From Pusillimonas sp044464525 (GTDB taxonomy: Bacteria > Pseudomonadota > Gammaproteobacteria > Burkholderiales > Burkholderiaceae_B): a stretch of DNA of 64,000 nucleotides. The notes under the pieces are model-generated. The model was given only the letters and a program-made list of their open reading frames with translations, was not told the origin of the DNA and made no database searches. Shown here piece after piece: positions 33,057-41,777 of the stretch. The translations under genes were made by a program, and so were the position numbers. Each line of letters starts with the position of its first letter. The stretch's first letter is position 1. The stretch covers positions 1-64,000 of the forward strand of contig NZ_JBIQLE010000013.1 of assembly GCF_044464525.1 (NCBI RefSeq), written 5' to 3'.

Positions 33057-34040
33057 ATGTCCGCGTCATCGTCCGACCTTGTGTATCAGGTGGCTTCTTC
33101 TTCGGTTCTGCCCGCTACCCAGCGCTACGAGCACTGGCTAAGGCCGCTCTTGTCGAATTTTGAAGCGGCAGCGCCCAATGCCAGGCAATGCCAAGACTTT
33201 CAAGGCCATGTCACGTCGTTGGTACTTGGCACTCGAGAGCTCCACGACGCACAACTGGACGATTTCCACGGAGCGCACTCCAGGCGCGGCATACAAAAGC
33301 ACGACACCGACAAACTGGCGCTGATCTATGTCATGCACGGCTCGGTCGTCTGCCAGTACGAAAACGACATAGACACCGCTATCCACCAAGGGCAGTTCTT
33401 TCTTTTTGACGGCACGCGTTCCAATCGAATCAGCTTCCATCAGTCACGTTTTATTCAGATCAATCTACCGCGCGCCTATTCGCATAACATGATCCCGCGC
33501 GCCCTGGCGCCCAGCCAGGTACATAAAGCACTTTCCCGTTCAGCGCTGGGCGGCTTGCTGGCAAGCCAACTGGCTCAGTTTCGAAACTTAAGCGGCCGCC
33601 TCACCGAACAAGAACGTTATAGCTATCTGGAAGCTTCAGAAGCGCTGGCGGTCGGTGTGCTGGAAAACGCCCTCACCGGCCACCACTCGCACGACCGGCT
33701 CCATGCCCTGTACGTCGCCGTCCAGCGCTATGTCCGAAAGCATCTGTCATCAGCCGATCTGAACGGCCACACCGTTGCCGCGGCCCTGGGTTGTTCGCGC
33801 GCCACACTATATCGCGCTTTGGCGGAACACGGCGTCAGCCTTGCTGAACAAATTCGAGAACTGAGGCTGCAAAAGCTGGCGAGCTTGCTGCGCCACTCTT
33901 CGCACACGATACCCATTGCTCAACTTGCGCACAGCTGCGGTTTGCAAGATGCGCCTAACCTAAGCCGGATGTTCCGACGGCGTTTTGGCGTGAGCCCGCA
34001 AGAATACCGGGCCGCTCGATTCGCGCCCACGCAAGAATAA
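33057..34040 (+). CDS. AraC family transcriptional regulator
   Basis: The 327-residue protein has an N-terminal cupin-like ligand/dimerisation domain of the AraC_binding_2 type (residues ~30-200; YVMHGSVVCQYEN, QGQFFLFDGTR) and a C-terminal double helix-turn-helix (GHTVAAALGCSRATLYRAL; IAQLAHSCGLQDAPNLSRMF, then FGVSPQEYRAAR). It lies just upstream of the autotransporter on the same strand, with a 269-base gap, and is the obvious candidate regulator of it. The ligand is unknown. GGGG upstream gives a modest ribosome-binding site. Confidence 0.9.
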   Translation: MSASSSDLVYQVASSSVLPATQRYEHWLRPLLSNFEAAAPNARQCQDFQGHVTSLVLGTRELHDAQLDDFHGAHSRRGIQKHDTDKLALIYVMHGSVVCQYENDIDTAIHQGQFFLFDGTRSNRISFHQSRFIQINLPRAYSHNMIPRALAPSQVHKALSRSALGGLLASQLAQFRNLSGRLTEQERYSYLEASEALAVGVLENALTGHHSHDRLHALYVAVQRYVRKHLSSADLNGHTVAAALGCSRATLYRALAEHGVSLAEQIRELRLQKLASLLRHSSHTIPIAQLAHSCGLQDAPNLSRMFRRRFGVSPQEYRAARFAPTQE

Positions 34041-34309
34041 GCGCAGGCCATCTTCTTCTAATCACCCTCGTCACCCTGATAGGCGCATCTGGCCAGCATA
34101 AGCCGCTTCTTGAAACAAACTGATGGCCCCATTGGACGGTTTGATTACCGCCGCCCGTCTGTTTGAACCTACCCTTTCGGGGTTTGGCAACGAGAGCCAT
34201 CCGTACGCAATACAGCCAAGTATCCGCAACGCCTCATGAGGCATCCTGCCGAGGCCGTCGAGGTTTGTGCCTGGCTTTCGCCGCAGCTCGAAAATGGAAT
34301 CTAAAAGCA

Positions 34310-37228
34310 ATGAATCACTACTACCGCGTCGTCTTCAACCAGACTTTGGGTGTGATGCAGGCCGTCCCCGAACTAAGCCGCATGCGAGGCAAGGCCGGCA
34401 AGAGCCCGGTCTCCCACACTGAGCGCTTTTTAAAGCGCAGCACAGCCATTGCCGCTTTGGCGTTGGGCCTGGCTCCCGGCTTGGCTACGGCTAACACCCT
34501 CGGCAATGGAGGCAATGGGGCTCCTTTCGCCTCGCTTGGCGCTCACGGCCCGCAGCAGCATTGGCAAGGCGGCGACGGAACCTGGAATGACACGAACTTG
34601 TCATGGCGCAATGACGGAGCCGGAACGCCGGTAGTGTGGAGCGGCCATGAAGCGGTCTTCAAAGACACCGGCAGCCACATGGGGGCCACGATTTCGGTCG
34701 AGGGAACACAGAGCTTTGAAGGCTTGCAGTTTGTCGACAACGGCTACCGGCTTCAAGGAACGGGCTCACTGGAAACCGTTACGGGCGGCAGCGAGATTCG
34801 CATGCTGGCGGACCAAGCGCACATCGCCACACAGATCACAGGCGCTGGAGGCATCACCAAGACGCAAGAGGGCACGGTGGCGCTGTCCGGGGCCAACACC
34901 TATGCCGGCGGCACCCGCCTGGAAGGCGGCGTGCTTTCGGTGGCATCAGACGCGAATCTAGGCCACGCAGATGGTCCTTTGACATTCAACGGCGGCACGC
35001 TTCGAATCACCGACTCGAACTTTGGCGAAACCGGCCGTGCAGTCACCCTGGGTGAAAAAGGCGGTGGCTTTGACATGGAATTCAACAGCCTCGACGAAGA
35101 AACCGTTACCTTCTCCGGTAACTTGGGTGGCGCCGGCGATTTGACCAAACTGGGTCGGGGCAACCTGCGTCTGACCGGCGACAATGCCTACGGCAACACC
35201 ATTGTTCGCGAGGGCGAACTGATCGGCAACAGTCGCTCGATCAGCGGCAACATCCTTATCGCCGATGACGACACGGCCGCCGTCACGTTTGTCGAAGAGC
35301 ATGACGCCCGGTTCGCAGGGAATATCACCGGAGCGCCAAGCCCCTATGCCTCGCTGATCAAGGAAGGCGCCGGCCTGCTGACCTTGACGGGAACCTCGAC
35401 GCTCAACTGGTATATCCACGAAGGCGGGTTGATCACGTCCGCCGATCGTTTCCGAGGGTATGCCGCAACAGGCGCCGACGGGTCGATCACTTTTAACGAG
35501 GCCGGCGACGCCACACTCATCAGCGCGTTGCAAGGCGAAGGCCTGGTTCACAAAACAGGTGAAGGAACCTTGCGGCTACCCGGCGACAGCGGCGGCTTCG
35601 CTGGCCATACCACCGTGCACGAAGGCACGCTCTCGGTGGGCGGCGCCGACGGAGCCGGCCGCCTGGGCGGCACGCTGACGGTGGCCGATGGCGGCGCCTT
35701 GAGCGGTACGGGCCAAGTGGGAACGACCACGATCCAGTCCGGCGGCACGGTCGCTCCGGGCAATTCCATCGGCATCTTGACGGTGACCGGCGACCTGACA
35801 TTCGAGCCGGGTTCACGCTACGACGTTGAGGTCAGCCCTGATGGCCCCGATTCTGACCTGATCAGGGTAGCAGGCACTGCGTCGCTGCAAGGCGGCTCGG
35901 TGATACATGTAGGGGCCAACGGCCTGTATGCCCCCGATTCCAGCTACCGTGTCCTTTCGGCGGACACGGCCCTGACAGGGGCTTTTGACCAAGTAACGTC
36001 GAACCTGGCCTTCCTGACGCCAAGCCTGGCCTATGACTACGAAAACCACACCATCGACCTGCGTTTGCAGCTCAATGGTTCCAGCTTCGAATCGCTTGCG
36101 CACACGCCCAACCAACGGGCAACGGCATACGGTTTATCCAGCCTGCCCAGCGGCAATGCCTTGTACCAGCGCATTCTTAATCTTCCGGAAGGCGCGCCGG
36201 CCGGCGTCTTCGACTCGCTGTCGGGCGAAGTACACGCCAGCCTCATGTCGGCTGTGCAGGCCGGCAGCAACACAATACGCAGCAGGCCTCTGTCGCACAT
36301 GCGCAAAAACCTCGCCGCGGGCTTGCTGCCCGGTGCGCCGCTGGCCCAAGCGAATACTTCGACCCTACCCGCGTCGAGCCTGCCGCAATCCGCCGCCCGG
36401 CCTTTGTGGGCCGAGGTGGCCGGAAACTGGCAGACCCTGACCAGCGACGGCAACGCGGCATCGCTCAAGCAATCGACGGGCGGTGTATTCGTAGGCGGCG
36501 ACTACCATGTGGGCGCAGGATGGCGCATCGGCGCTGCCCTGGGCTTTACCGACGCCAAGCTTCGTATCGATGACCGCGACAGCAAGGCCGACATCACGAC
36601 ATACAGCGCCGCGCTGTACGCCGGTAAAACCTATGCACTTGACACTGGCGGCTTGAACCTGATGCTGGGCGGCGCCTATAGCAGGCACGACATCGACAGC
36701 CGCCGCCATGCGACCGTAGCCGACTGGCGCCACACACTAAAAGCCGACTACCGTGCCCACACCAGCCAGGTCTTCGGCGAACTGGGCTACGCCTTGCCTG
36801 TCGGCCAAGCAACAATCGAACCCTTCGCAGGGCTCGCCTGGATAAATACCCGCGCGCGCGGATTTGAAGAATCGGGCGGCCCCACGGCCTTGTCCGCCTC
36901 CAGCCAAAGTTACGACACCACCGCCGGCACACTGGGGCTACGCGCCAGTACAGGCTTCGAACTTGGCCAAACCCAAGGGCGCCTGCATGCCTCGGTGGCA
37001 TGGCGTCACGCCTTTGGCAACCTTGCCCCCCGGCGCACGCTTGCATTCGAGGGCAGCCAACAGTTTGCCGTAGCCGGGGCACCTATTGCCCGCAATGCCG
37101 CGCTGGTCGAGCTTGCGGCGGATGTCTCGCTCTCGGCCAATGCCACGGCCGGCTTGTCATACGGCGCTCAACTGGGCGGCGGCAACCGCGAGCACGCCGC
37201 CAAAGTCAATGTGCAGTGGCGATTCTAA
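34310..37228 (+). CDS. Autotransporter (type Va) with ESPR and PATR repeats
   Basis: The 972-residue protein starts with an ESPR-type extended signal peptide (MNHYYRVVFNQTLGVMQAVP) followed by a hydrophobic core near residues 45-60 ending in ATA. The passenger is a predicted beta-helix with PATR-like repeats (GGITKTQEGTVALSGANTYA, then GDLTKLGRGNLRLTGDNAYG) and GSGTVAPGNSIG-like turns. The last ~280 residues form the outer-membrane beta-barrel, ending in an aromatic residue (VQWRF). No protease or lipase motif is visible, so an adhesin-like surface role is likely but unproven. The ATG at 34310 was chosen because of the ESPR; the frame extends to 34163. Confidence 0.92.
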   Translation: MNHYYRVVFNQTLGVMQAVPELSRMRGKAGKSPVSHTERFLKRSTAIAALALGLAPGLATANTLGNGGNGAPFASLGAHGPQQHWQGGDGTWNDTNLSWRNDGAGTPVVWSGHEAVFKDTGSHMGATISVEGTQSFEGLQFVDNGYRLQGTGSLETVTGGSEIRMLADQAHIATQITGAGGITKTQEGTVALSGANTYAGGTRLEGGVLSVASDANLGHADGPLTFNGGTLRITDSNFGETGRAVTLGEKGGGFDMEFNSLDEETVTFSGNLGGAGDLTKLGRGNLRLTGDNAYGNTIVREGELIGNSRSISGNILIADDDTAAVTFVEEHDARFAGNITGAPSPYASLIKEGAGLLTLTGTSTLNWYIHEGGLITSADRFRGYAATGADGSITFNEAGDATLISALQGEGLVHKTGEGTLRLPGDSGGFAGHTTVHEGTLSVGGADGAGRLGGTLTVADGGALSGTGQVGTTTIQSGGTVAPGNSIGILTVTGDLTFEPGSRYDVEVSPDGPDSDLIRVAGTASLQGGSVIHVGANGLYAPDSSYRVLSADTALTGAFDQVTSNLAFLTPSLAYDYENHTIDLRLQLNGSSFESLAHTPNQRATAYGLSSLPSGNALYQRILNLPEGAPAGVFDSLSGEVHASLMSAVQAGSNTIRSRPLSHMRKNLAAGLLPGAPLAQANTSTLPASSLPQSAARPLWAEVAGNWQTLTSDGNAASLKQSTGGVFVGGDYHVGAGWRIGAALGFTDAKLRIDDRDSKADITTYSAALYAGKTYALDTGGLNLMLGGAYSRHDIDSRRHATVADWRHTLKADYRAHTSQVFGELGYALPVGQATIEPFAGLAWINTRARGFEESGGPTALSASSQSYDTTAGTLGLRASTGFELGQTQGRLHASVAWRHAFGNLAPRRTLAFEGSQQFAVAGAPIARNAALVELAADVSLSANATAGLSYGAQLGGGNREHAAKVNVQWRF

Positions 37229-37229
37229 A

Positions 37230-37287
37230 CACCGCCGCGCCTTGTTGACATGCACGGCAAGCCCTCGAGCAATCGAGGGCTTTTTTT
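37230..37287 (+). repeat. 58-bp direct repeat, copy 2 (post-autotransporter)
   Basis: This copy starts one base after the autotransporter stop and matches the post-groEL copy at 55 of 58 positions. Sequence beyond the repeats on either side does not match, so the duplication ends at the T run. Confidence 0.9.
37260..37287 (+). terminator. Autotransporter terminator
   Basis: The same 9-bp stem, GCAA loop and seven-T run as after groEL (37260-37268 with 37273-37281). Confidence 0.9.
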
Positions 37288-37469
37288 GGGTGCCTGTGGC
37301 TCGGGATACACTCTGATTGTGGGACCATAGCGGCTTCGCCTTGCCGGCTCTTGTGACACATCAGCCGGGCTGGAAGCACAAGCGGCCTTGGCGGCTCGAA
37401 GGGCACTTGGCGTTTTCTGAATACAATGCATTTGTTCCGGCATTGTCCGGCCCCTTAAAGAACGGCGTC

Positions 37470-37865
37470 ATGACGCAACAACATTCTCGTTTTAAAAGCC
37501 GCGGCGGCCTGGTTCGCCTGTTCAACGCCTTACGCTACTCAGTGCAAGGGTTGGGCGCCGCGCTAAAGCACGAGGCTGCCTTCCGCCAAGAGCTGCTGCT
37601 ATGCATGGTGCTGGTCCCGGTCGCAATTTGGGCAGGCAACACTCTGGCCGAGCAACTCCTGCTTATCGCCACCTTGTTTTTTGTATTGGTCGTCGAACTG
37701 CTCAACTCTGCGCTCGAAGCCGTCGCCGACAGCGTGACACTAGAGCAGCACCCCCTGATAGGCCGGGCCAAAGATCTCGGCAGTGCTGCCGTCATGCTGG
37801 CCATCATCGGTGCCGCCATCGTCTGGATCGCGGTGCTGACAGGCTTGGGCTCCTCCTCTGCGTGA
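37470..37865 (+). CDS. dgkA: Diacylglycerol kinase
   Basis: The 131-residue inner-membrane enzyme phosphorylates diacylglycerol to recycle lipid head-group by-products. It has an N-terminal amphipathic helix, three membrane spans and the family signature VVELLNSALEAVADS with the catalytic Glu and Asn. The ATG at 37470 gives a normal length; the frame runs upstream to 37317 without support. It follows the second terminator copy and is followed by pyrF after 40 bases. Confidence 0.95.
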   Translation: MTQQHSRFKSRGGLVRLFNALRYSVQGLGAALKHEAAFRQELLLCMVLVPVAIWAGNTLAEQLLLIATLFFVLVVELLNSALEAVADSVTLEQHPLIGRAKDLGSAAVMLAIIGAAIVWIAVLTGLGSSSA

Positions 37866-37905
37866 ACTCCAGCCGCATCAAAAAATCCAAATTTACACAT
37901 CACCC

Positions 37906-38733
37906 ATGACCAATTTCATCCAAAAGCTCGACTCCGCCTGGAACCACGCAAACTCGCTGCTCATGGTGGGGCTTGACCCCGACCCCATGCGTTTTCCAGC
38001 CGAACTGCATGGCCGTCCCGATGCAATTTATGAGTTTTGCCGCGGCATCGTCGACGCAACCGCGCCCTATGCCTGCGGTATCAAGCCGCAAATCGCGTAT
38101 TTCGCCGCGCAACGGGCCGAGGACCAGCTCGAAGAGCTGTGCCGCTACATTCAAGAACGATACCCGCAGTTGCCTCTGGTTCTGGACGCCAAGCGCGGCG
38201 ATATCGGGTCGACTGCGGAACAATATGCGCGTGAAGCGTTTGAGCGCTTTGGCGCCGACGCGGTCACCGTCAGCCCTTATTTGGGATTTGATTCCATCGA
38301 GCCTTATCTGTCGTGGGAAGAAAAAGGCGTGATCGTTCTTTGCCGCACCTCGAATAAAGGAGGATCCGACTTGCAGGCGCTACAACTGGAGTCGGAAGAG
38401 CCTCTGTATCTGAAGGTGGCCGAACTGGTGGCCGAACGCTGGAATCGCAACGGCCAATGCGCGCTGGTGGTGGGCGCCACCTTTCCGGAAGAACTGGCCC
38501 AGGTACGCCGGCGTGTAGGCAACATGCCATTGCTGGTACCCGGCATTGGCGCCCAGGGCGGCGACATCGCCGCCGCAGTCAAGGCGGGCTGTGACCGCAA
38601 AGGCACGGGAATGATGATCAACTCTTCGCGCGCCATCATCTATGCAGGCGCGGGGGATGATTGGCGCGAAGCGGCCGCCAAGGCGGCACTGGACACGCGG
38701 GATGCCATCAATACGGCACGCACAGCCCTATAA
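37906..38733 (+). CDS. pyrF: Orotidine 5'-phosphate decarboxylase (type 2)
   Basis: The 275-residue enzyme decarboxylates OMP to UMP. The active-site motif LDAKRGDIGSTA (Asp-Lys-Asp arrangement) and TVSPYLGFDSI identify the larger type 2 PyrF class found in many betaproteobacteria and actinobacteria. The C-terminal LVPGIGAQGGD is the phosphate-binding loop. The Shine-Dalgarno is weak. Convergent with the cinA-type gene 6 bases away. Confidence 0.96.
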   Translation: MTNFIQKLDSAWNHANSLLMVGLDPDPMRFPAELHGRPDAIYEFCRGIVDATAPYACGIKPQIAYFAAQRAEDQLEELCRYIQERYPQLPLVLDAKRGDIGSTAEQYAREAFERFGADAVTVSPYLGFDSIEPYLSWEEKGVIVLCRTSNKGGSDLQALQLESEEPLYLKVAELVAERWNRNGQCALVVGATFPEELAQVRRRVGNMPLLVPGIGAQGGDIAAAVKAGCDRKGTGMMINSSRAIIYAGAGDDWREAAAKAALDTRDAINTARTAL

Positions 38734-38739
38734 AACCGC

Positions 38740-39243
38740 TTACTGGGGCTGAATGATGTCCAGCGCGGTGTGCAGCGCGAACAATACCGCCTGGGCACGC
38801 ACCTGGGCGCGATCGCCATCGAACACCCTGGTGACCGCCCGCGTCGTGATGCCTTGCCCGCTTCGCTGGGCAAAACCAAAACACACCATGCCTACCGGTT
38901 TGCCTGGCACCGCCCCGCCGGGGCCCGCGATGCCGGTGGTGGACACGGCGAACTGGGCATGGCTTGCATCAAGCACGCCGCCGGCCATCTCCATGGCGGT
39001 TTCTTCACTGACCGCGCCGAAACGCTCGAGCGTATCGACACTGACTCGCAACTGCTCTATCTTGGCCGCATTGCTGTAGGTGACAAACCCGCGCTCGAAC
39101 CACTGGCTGGACCCCGCCACGTCGGTGATCGCGGCGCTGAGCAGACCCCCGGTGCATGATTCGGCACAAGCCAGCATCCCGTTGCGGTCGGACAACAGCT
39201 TGCCCAGTTGTCGTGCTGCGTCGAGGGTTTGATCGGTGCTCAT
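38740..39243 (-). CDS. pncC: Nicotinamide-nucleotide amidohydrolase (CinA C-terminal domain)
   Basis: The 167-residue protein is a stand-alone CinA C-terminal domain: AESCTGGLLSAAITDVAGSS near the start, FVTYSNAAKIEQL, and GIAGPGGAVPGKPVGMV, the active-site loop. It hydrolyses NMN to nicotinate mononucleotide for pyridine nucleotide recycling. Its start overlaps pgpA by 4 bases, so it is the last gene of a nusB-thiL-pgpA-pncC run. Confidence 0.93.
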   Translation of the reverse strand: MSTDQTLDAARQLGKLLSDRNGMLACAESCTGGLLSAAITDVAGSSQWFERGFVTYSNAAKIEQLRVSVDTLERFGAVSEETAMEMAGGVLDASHAQFAVSTTGIAGPGGAVPGKPVGMVCFGFAQRSGQGITTRAVTRVFDGDRAQVRAQAVLFALHTALDIIQPQ

Positions 39244-39764
39244 AAGACCTCCAGGCGTACCAGTACAGCCAATACCAGCAAACTATAGGCCGCCGCGAGA
39301 ATATCATCCCACATGACCCCCAGGCCGTTCTTGAATTTCTTGTCAAAGTACCGGATGGGCGGCGGCTTGATTATGTCGAACAGCCTGAAGATGACGAATG
39401 CCACGGCCTGAATGCCAAGTTCTTCAGGCATCAGCCATAGCACGAGCCAGAAGGCCACGATTTCGTCCCACACCATGGCGCTGTCGTCGGCCCGGCCCAA
39501 TTCCTTTCCGACCTTGTGGCATGCCCAGCAACCATACGCGAACGACCCTGCCAATACGGCGGCGATACCCACATCAGACAGCCGCGATACGACCAGAACC
39601 CACAGCAACCAGCCCAGGGCAGTGCCCCAGGTGCCTGGCGCCGGACGCAGCAGGCCGCTGCCCAGGCCGAAGGCTACGGCGCGGGCCGGAGAACGGAAAA
39701 CCCATTTAAGCGTCAAGGACTGTGCGGGGCCGGCGCCGGAAGACTCAGGTGGAATAGTAGGCAT
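39240..39764 (-). CDS. pgpA: Phosphatidylglycerophosphatase A
   Basis: The 174-residue membrane enzyme removes phosphate from phosphatidylglycerophosphate. Typical PgpA features are FGLGSGLLRPAPGTWGT near the start, VWDEIVAFWLVL with the acidic catalytic residues, and FRLFDIIKPPPIRYFDK. The ATG at 39764 lies 4 bases after the thiL stop; a TTG at 39785 could extend it into thiL. Coupled to pncC by a 4-base overlap. Confidence 0.94.
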   Translation of the reverse strand: MPTIPPESSGAGPAQSLTLKWVFRSPARAVAFGLGSGLLRPAPGTWGTALGWLLWVLVVSRLSDVGIAAVLAGSFAYGCWACHKVGKELGRADDSAMVWDEIVAFWLVLWLMPEELGIQAVAFVIFRLFDIIKPPPIRYFDKKFKNGLGVMWDDILAAAYSLLVLAVLVRLEVL

Positions 39765-39768
39765 CTGC

Positions 39769-40722
39769 TCAGGAAAAATGATCAAATCCCCGGGAGGACA
39801 AGGGAAGAATTTCGCCGGCGCTATCCCGAACCGTCAAGTTCCGGCCTTCGTCTATCGTACCGACACGGCTCACTTGAACCTTCAGCTTATCGGCCAACCG
39901 TTCGATCTCGTCGCGGTGCTTGGCCGGGGCCGTGAAGCACAATTGATAAACGTCGCCGCCCGCCAGCACAGCTTCACGACGTATGGATTCGTCCAGCGAC
40001 GCCAACGCGGCATGTACCGGCAAGTCAGCATAACGCAAGGTGGCGCCGCAGCCGCTGGCCTTCAGAATATGGCCCAGGTCTTGCAGCAAGCCATCGGAGA
40101 TATCCAACGCGGCGTGCGCCAAGCCTGGCAGGCCCTGCGCAAACTGCCAGGGCGGGCTGGGGCGCTCGAGCGCCGGCCTCGTTGCGGCCAGCAAAGCGGG
40201 ATGCTCGGGCAGGGCCCCGGTAAGCAGTTGAAGCGCTACGTGCGCGGCGCCCAATGTGCCGGTAAGCCAGATTTCGTCTCCCGGCCGGGCGGCATTGCGA
40301 CGCAGGGCCAGCGCGGGGTCAACCTGTCCGAACACGGTGACACTGATGACAATACTTTCGCTTCGAGTGGTATCCCCGCCTATCAGGGGGCACCCAGTCT
40401 CGTCGGAGAGGCGATAGAAGGCCTCGGAAAAACCAGCTAGCCAGGCCTCGTCTATGTCGGGAAGCGACAATGCCAGCACGCAGCCTGTCGGTTTGGCTCC
40501 CATCGCTGCAAGATCGGAAATATTGACAGCCAGGGCCTTGTGTCCCAACCCGGCCGGGTCGGCGCCCGGCAGGAAGTGCCGGCCCTCAATGAGCAGGTCG
40601 GTACTGATGGCAAGCTGTTTGCCCGCATCGAGGGGCATTAGGGCGCAGTCGTCGCCCCCGCCCAAATAACCAGGGGGGACAGGACGAGAAAAAAAGCGTC
40701 GGATGAGGTCGAATTCGTTCAA
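39769..40722 (-). CDS. thiL: Thiamine-monophosphate kinase
   Basis: The ~317-residue enzyme phosphorylates thiamine monophosphate to the active diphosphate. It has LGGGDDCALMPL near the N-terminus (metal-binding aspartates), LIGGDTTRSES, and SDGLLQDLGHI in the AIR-synthase fold. A TTG at 40722 has CAGGA 6 bases upstream and yields LNEFDLIRRFF, the usual family start; a GTG at 40737 is the alternative. It follows nusB by 23 bases. Confidence 0.93.
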   Translation of the reverse strand: MNEFDLIRRFFSRPVPPGYLGGGDDCALMPLDAGKQLAISTDLLIEGRHFLPGADPAGLGHKALAVNISDLAAMGAKPTGCVLALSLPDIDEAWLAGFSEAFYRLSDETGCPLIGGDTTRSESIVISVTVFGQVDPALALRRNAARPGDEIWLTGTLGAAHVALQLLTGALPEHPALLAATRPALERPSPPWQFAQGLPGLAHAALDISDGLLQDLGHILKASGCGATLRYADLPVHAALASLDESIRREAVLAGGDVYQLCFTAPAKHRDEIERLADKLKVQVSRVGTIDEGRNLTVRDSAGEILPLSSRGFDHFS

Positions 40723-40745
40723 TGGCCGTCCTGCCACGCGAGGCG

Positions 40746-41246
40746 CTAGCCGCCTCTGCGTTGACGCGCCGCGGCTTCCACCTCGGCAGAACGAACGTCG
40801 GCCGCCATGCGATCGAGTACGCCGTTGACGAACTTGAAGCCATCGGTGCCGCCAAACGATTTAGCCAGCTCGACCGCCTCGTTGATGGCTACTTTGTACG
40901 GCACTTCAACGTGATGGATAAGCTCGTAACTGCCTATCAGCAAAATGCCGTGCTCGATGGGCGAAAGCTCTTCGAGCGGCCGGTCGAGATAGGGAGCAAA
41001 ACGTTCACGCAAGGTGGGAGCCTCGCGCAGCACACCGTGCAGCAGCGTCTTGAACCAGTTGGCATCCGCTTCGGGGAACTCTTCGTCGTCGCGCAGATGA
41101 GCGTCGATTGCGCCTGCTTCCTGCAAACCTTCGTCGCCCCGCAACAACCAGGCGTATACGCCCTGCAAGGCGAATTCGCGCGCCCGGCGGCGCGCACTGC
41201 GAGTATTGGCGCGGGTTGCACCACCCGCCGCTTTACTTTTCGTCAA
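40746..41246 (-). CDS. nusB: Transcription antitermination factor NusB
   Basis: The ~166-residue RNA-binding protein joins NusE at boxA in rRNA antitermination. After a basic start (RSARRRAREFALQGVYAWLL) comes the helical NusB fold, with ELSPIEHGILLIGSYEL and VAINEAVELAKSFGGTDGFKFVNGVLD, the conserved C-terminal half. No ATG suits; the best start is TTG at 41246, inside the last codons of ribH (14-base overlap). A longer frame upstream runs through the ribH acidic-tail DNA and is unlikely. Confidence 0.88.
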   Translation of the reverse strand: MTKSKAAGGATRANTRSARRRAREFALQGVYAWLLRGDEGLQEAGAIDAHLRDDEEFPEADANWFKTLLHGVLREAPTLRERFAPYLDRPLEELSPIEHGILLIGSYELIHHVEVPYKVAINEAVELAKSFGGTDGFKFVNGVLDRMAADVRSAEVEAAARQRRGG

Positions 41247-41763
41247 AATCTTCGTCCTCGTCGTCGAAGTCTTCGTCGTAATCGTCATCCTCGTCGTCGA
41301 TCTCGGGTTCGAGCGCCGCCGCCAGATTGGCCATCTCAACCGCCGTACGGGCGCAGTCGCGTCCTTTTTCCGCGGCACGCGCGTTGGCCTGCTCTTCGGT
41401 TTCGGTGGTAAGCACGCCGTTGGCGACAGGGATGCCGGTTTCTAGCGCGACGCGGCTGATGGCGGCAGCGCTTTCATTGCTGACGATCTCGAAATGATAG
41501 GTTTCACCGCGCACTACCGCGCCCAGGGCGATAAGGGCGTCAAACTCGAAGGTTTCAGCCATTTGCGCCAGCGCCACACCCATCTCGAGCGCGCCGGGAA
41601 CCGTGACCACCATGACGTCGCGCTCGTCAACACCCAGTTCGGCCAATTCGGCCAGGCAAGCATCCAGTTCGGCCAGGCCGATCTCTTCATTGAAGCGCGC
41701 GCGGACAATGCCCAAATGCAGGCCTTCTCCGTTTAGATCTGGCGTTAAGGTATAAGGGTTCAT
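41233..41763 (-). CDS. ribH: 6,7-dimethyl-8-ribityllumazine synthase with acidic C-terminal tail
   Basis: The 176-residue enzyme condenses the ribityl pyrimidine with dihydroxybutanone phosphate to give lumazine, the riboflavin precursor. The core is standard (VRARFNEEI, VTVPGALEMGVALAQ, ALGAVVRGETYHFE, NGVLTTETEEQA). It then continues ~20 residues beyond the usual end as almost pure Asp/Glu with Tyr/Phe, an unusual tail. It follows ribBA by 14 bases and overlaps nusB. Confidence 0.94.
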   Translation of the reverse strand: MNPYTLTPDLNGEGLHLGIVRARFNEEIGLAELDACLAELAELGVDERDVMVVTVPGALEMGVALAQMAETFEFDALIALGAVVRGETYHFEIVSNESAAAISRVALETGIPVANGVLTTETEEQANARAAEKGRDCARTAVEMANLAAALEPEIDDEDDDYDEDFDDEDEDFDEK

Positions 41764-41777
41764 GTCTGGATTTCCTT

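Noticed and set aside
39412..40440. 342-codon plus-strand frame across pgpA and thiL
   Set aside because: It is a shadow of two well-identified minus-strand enzymes.
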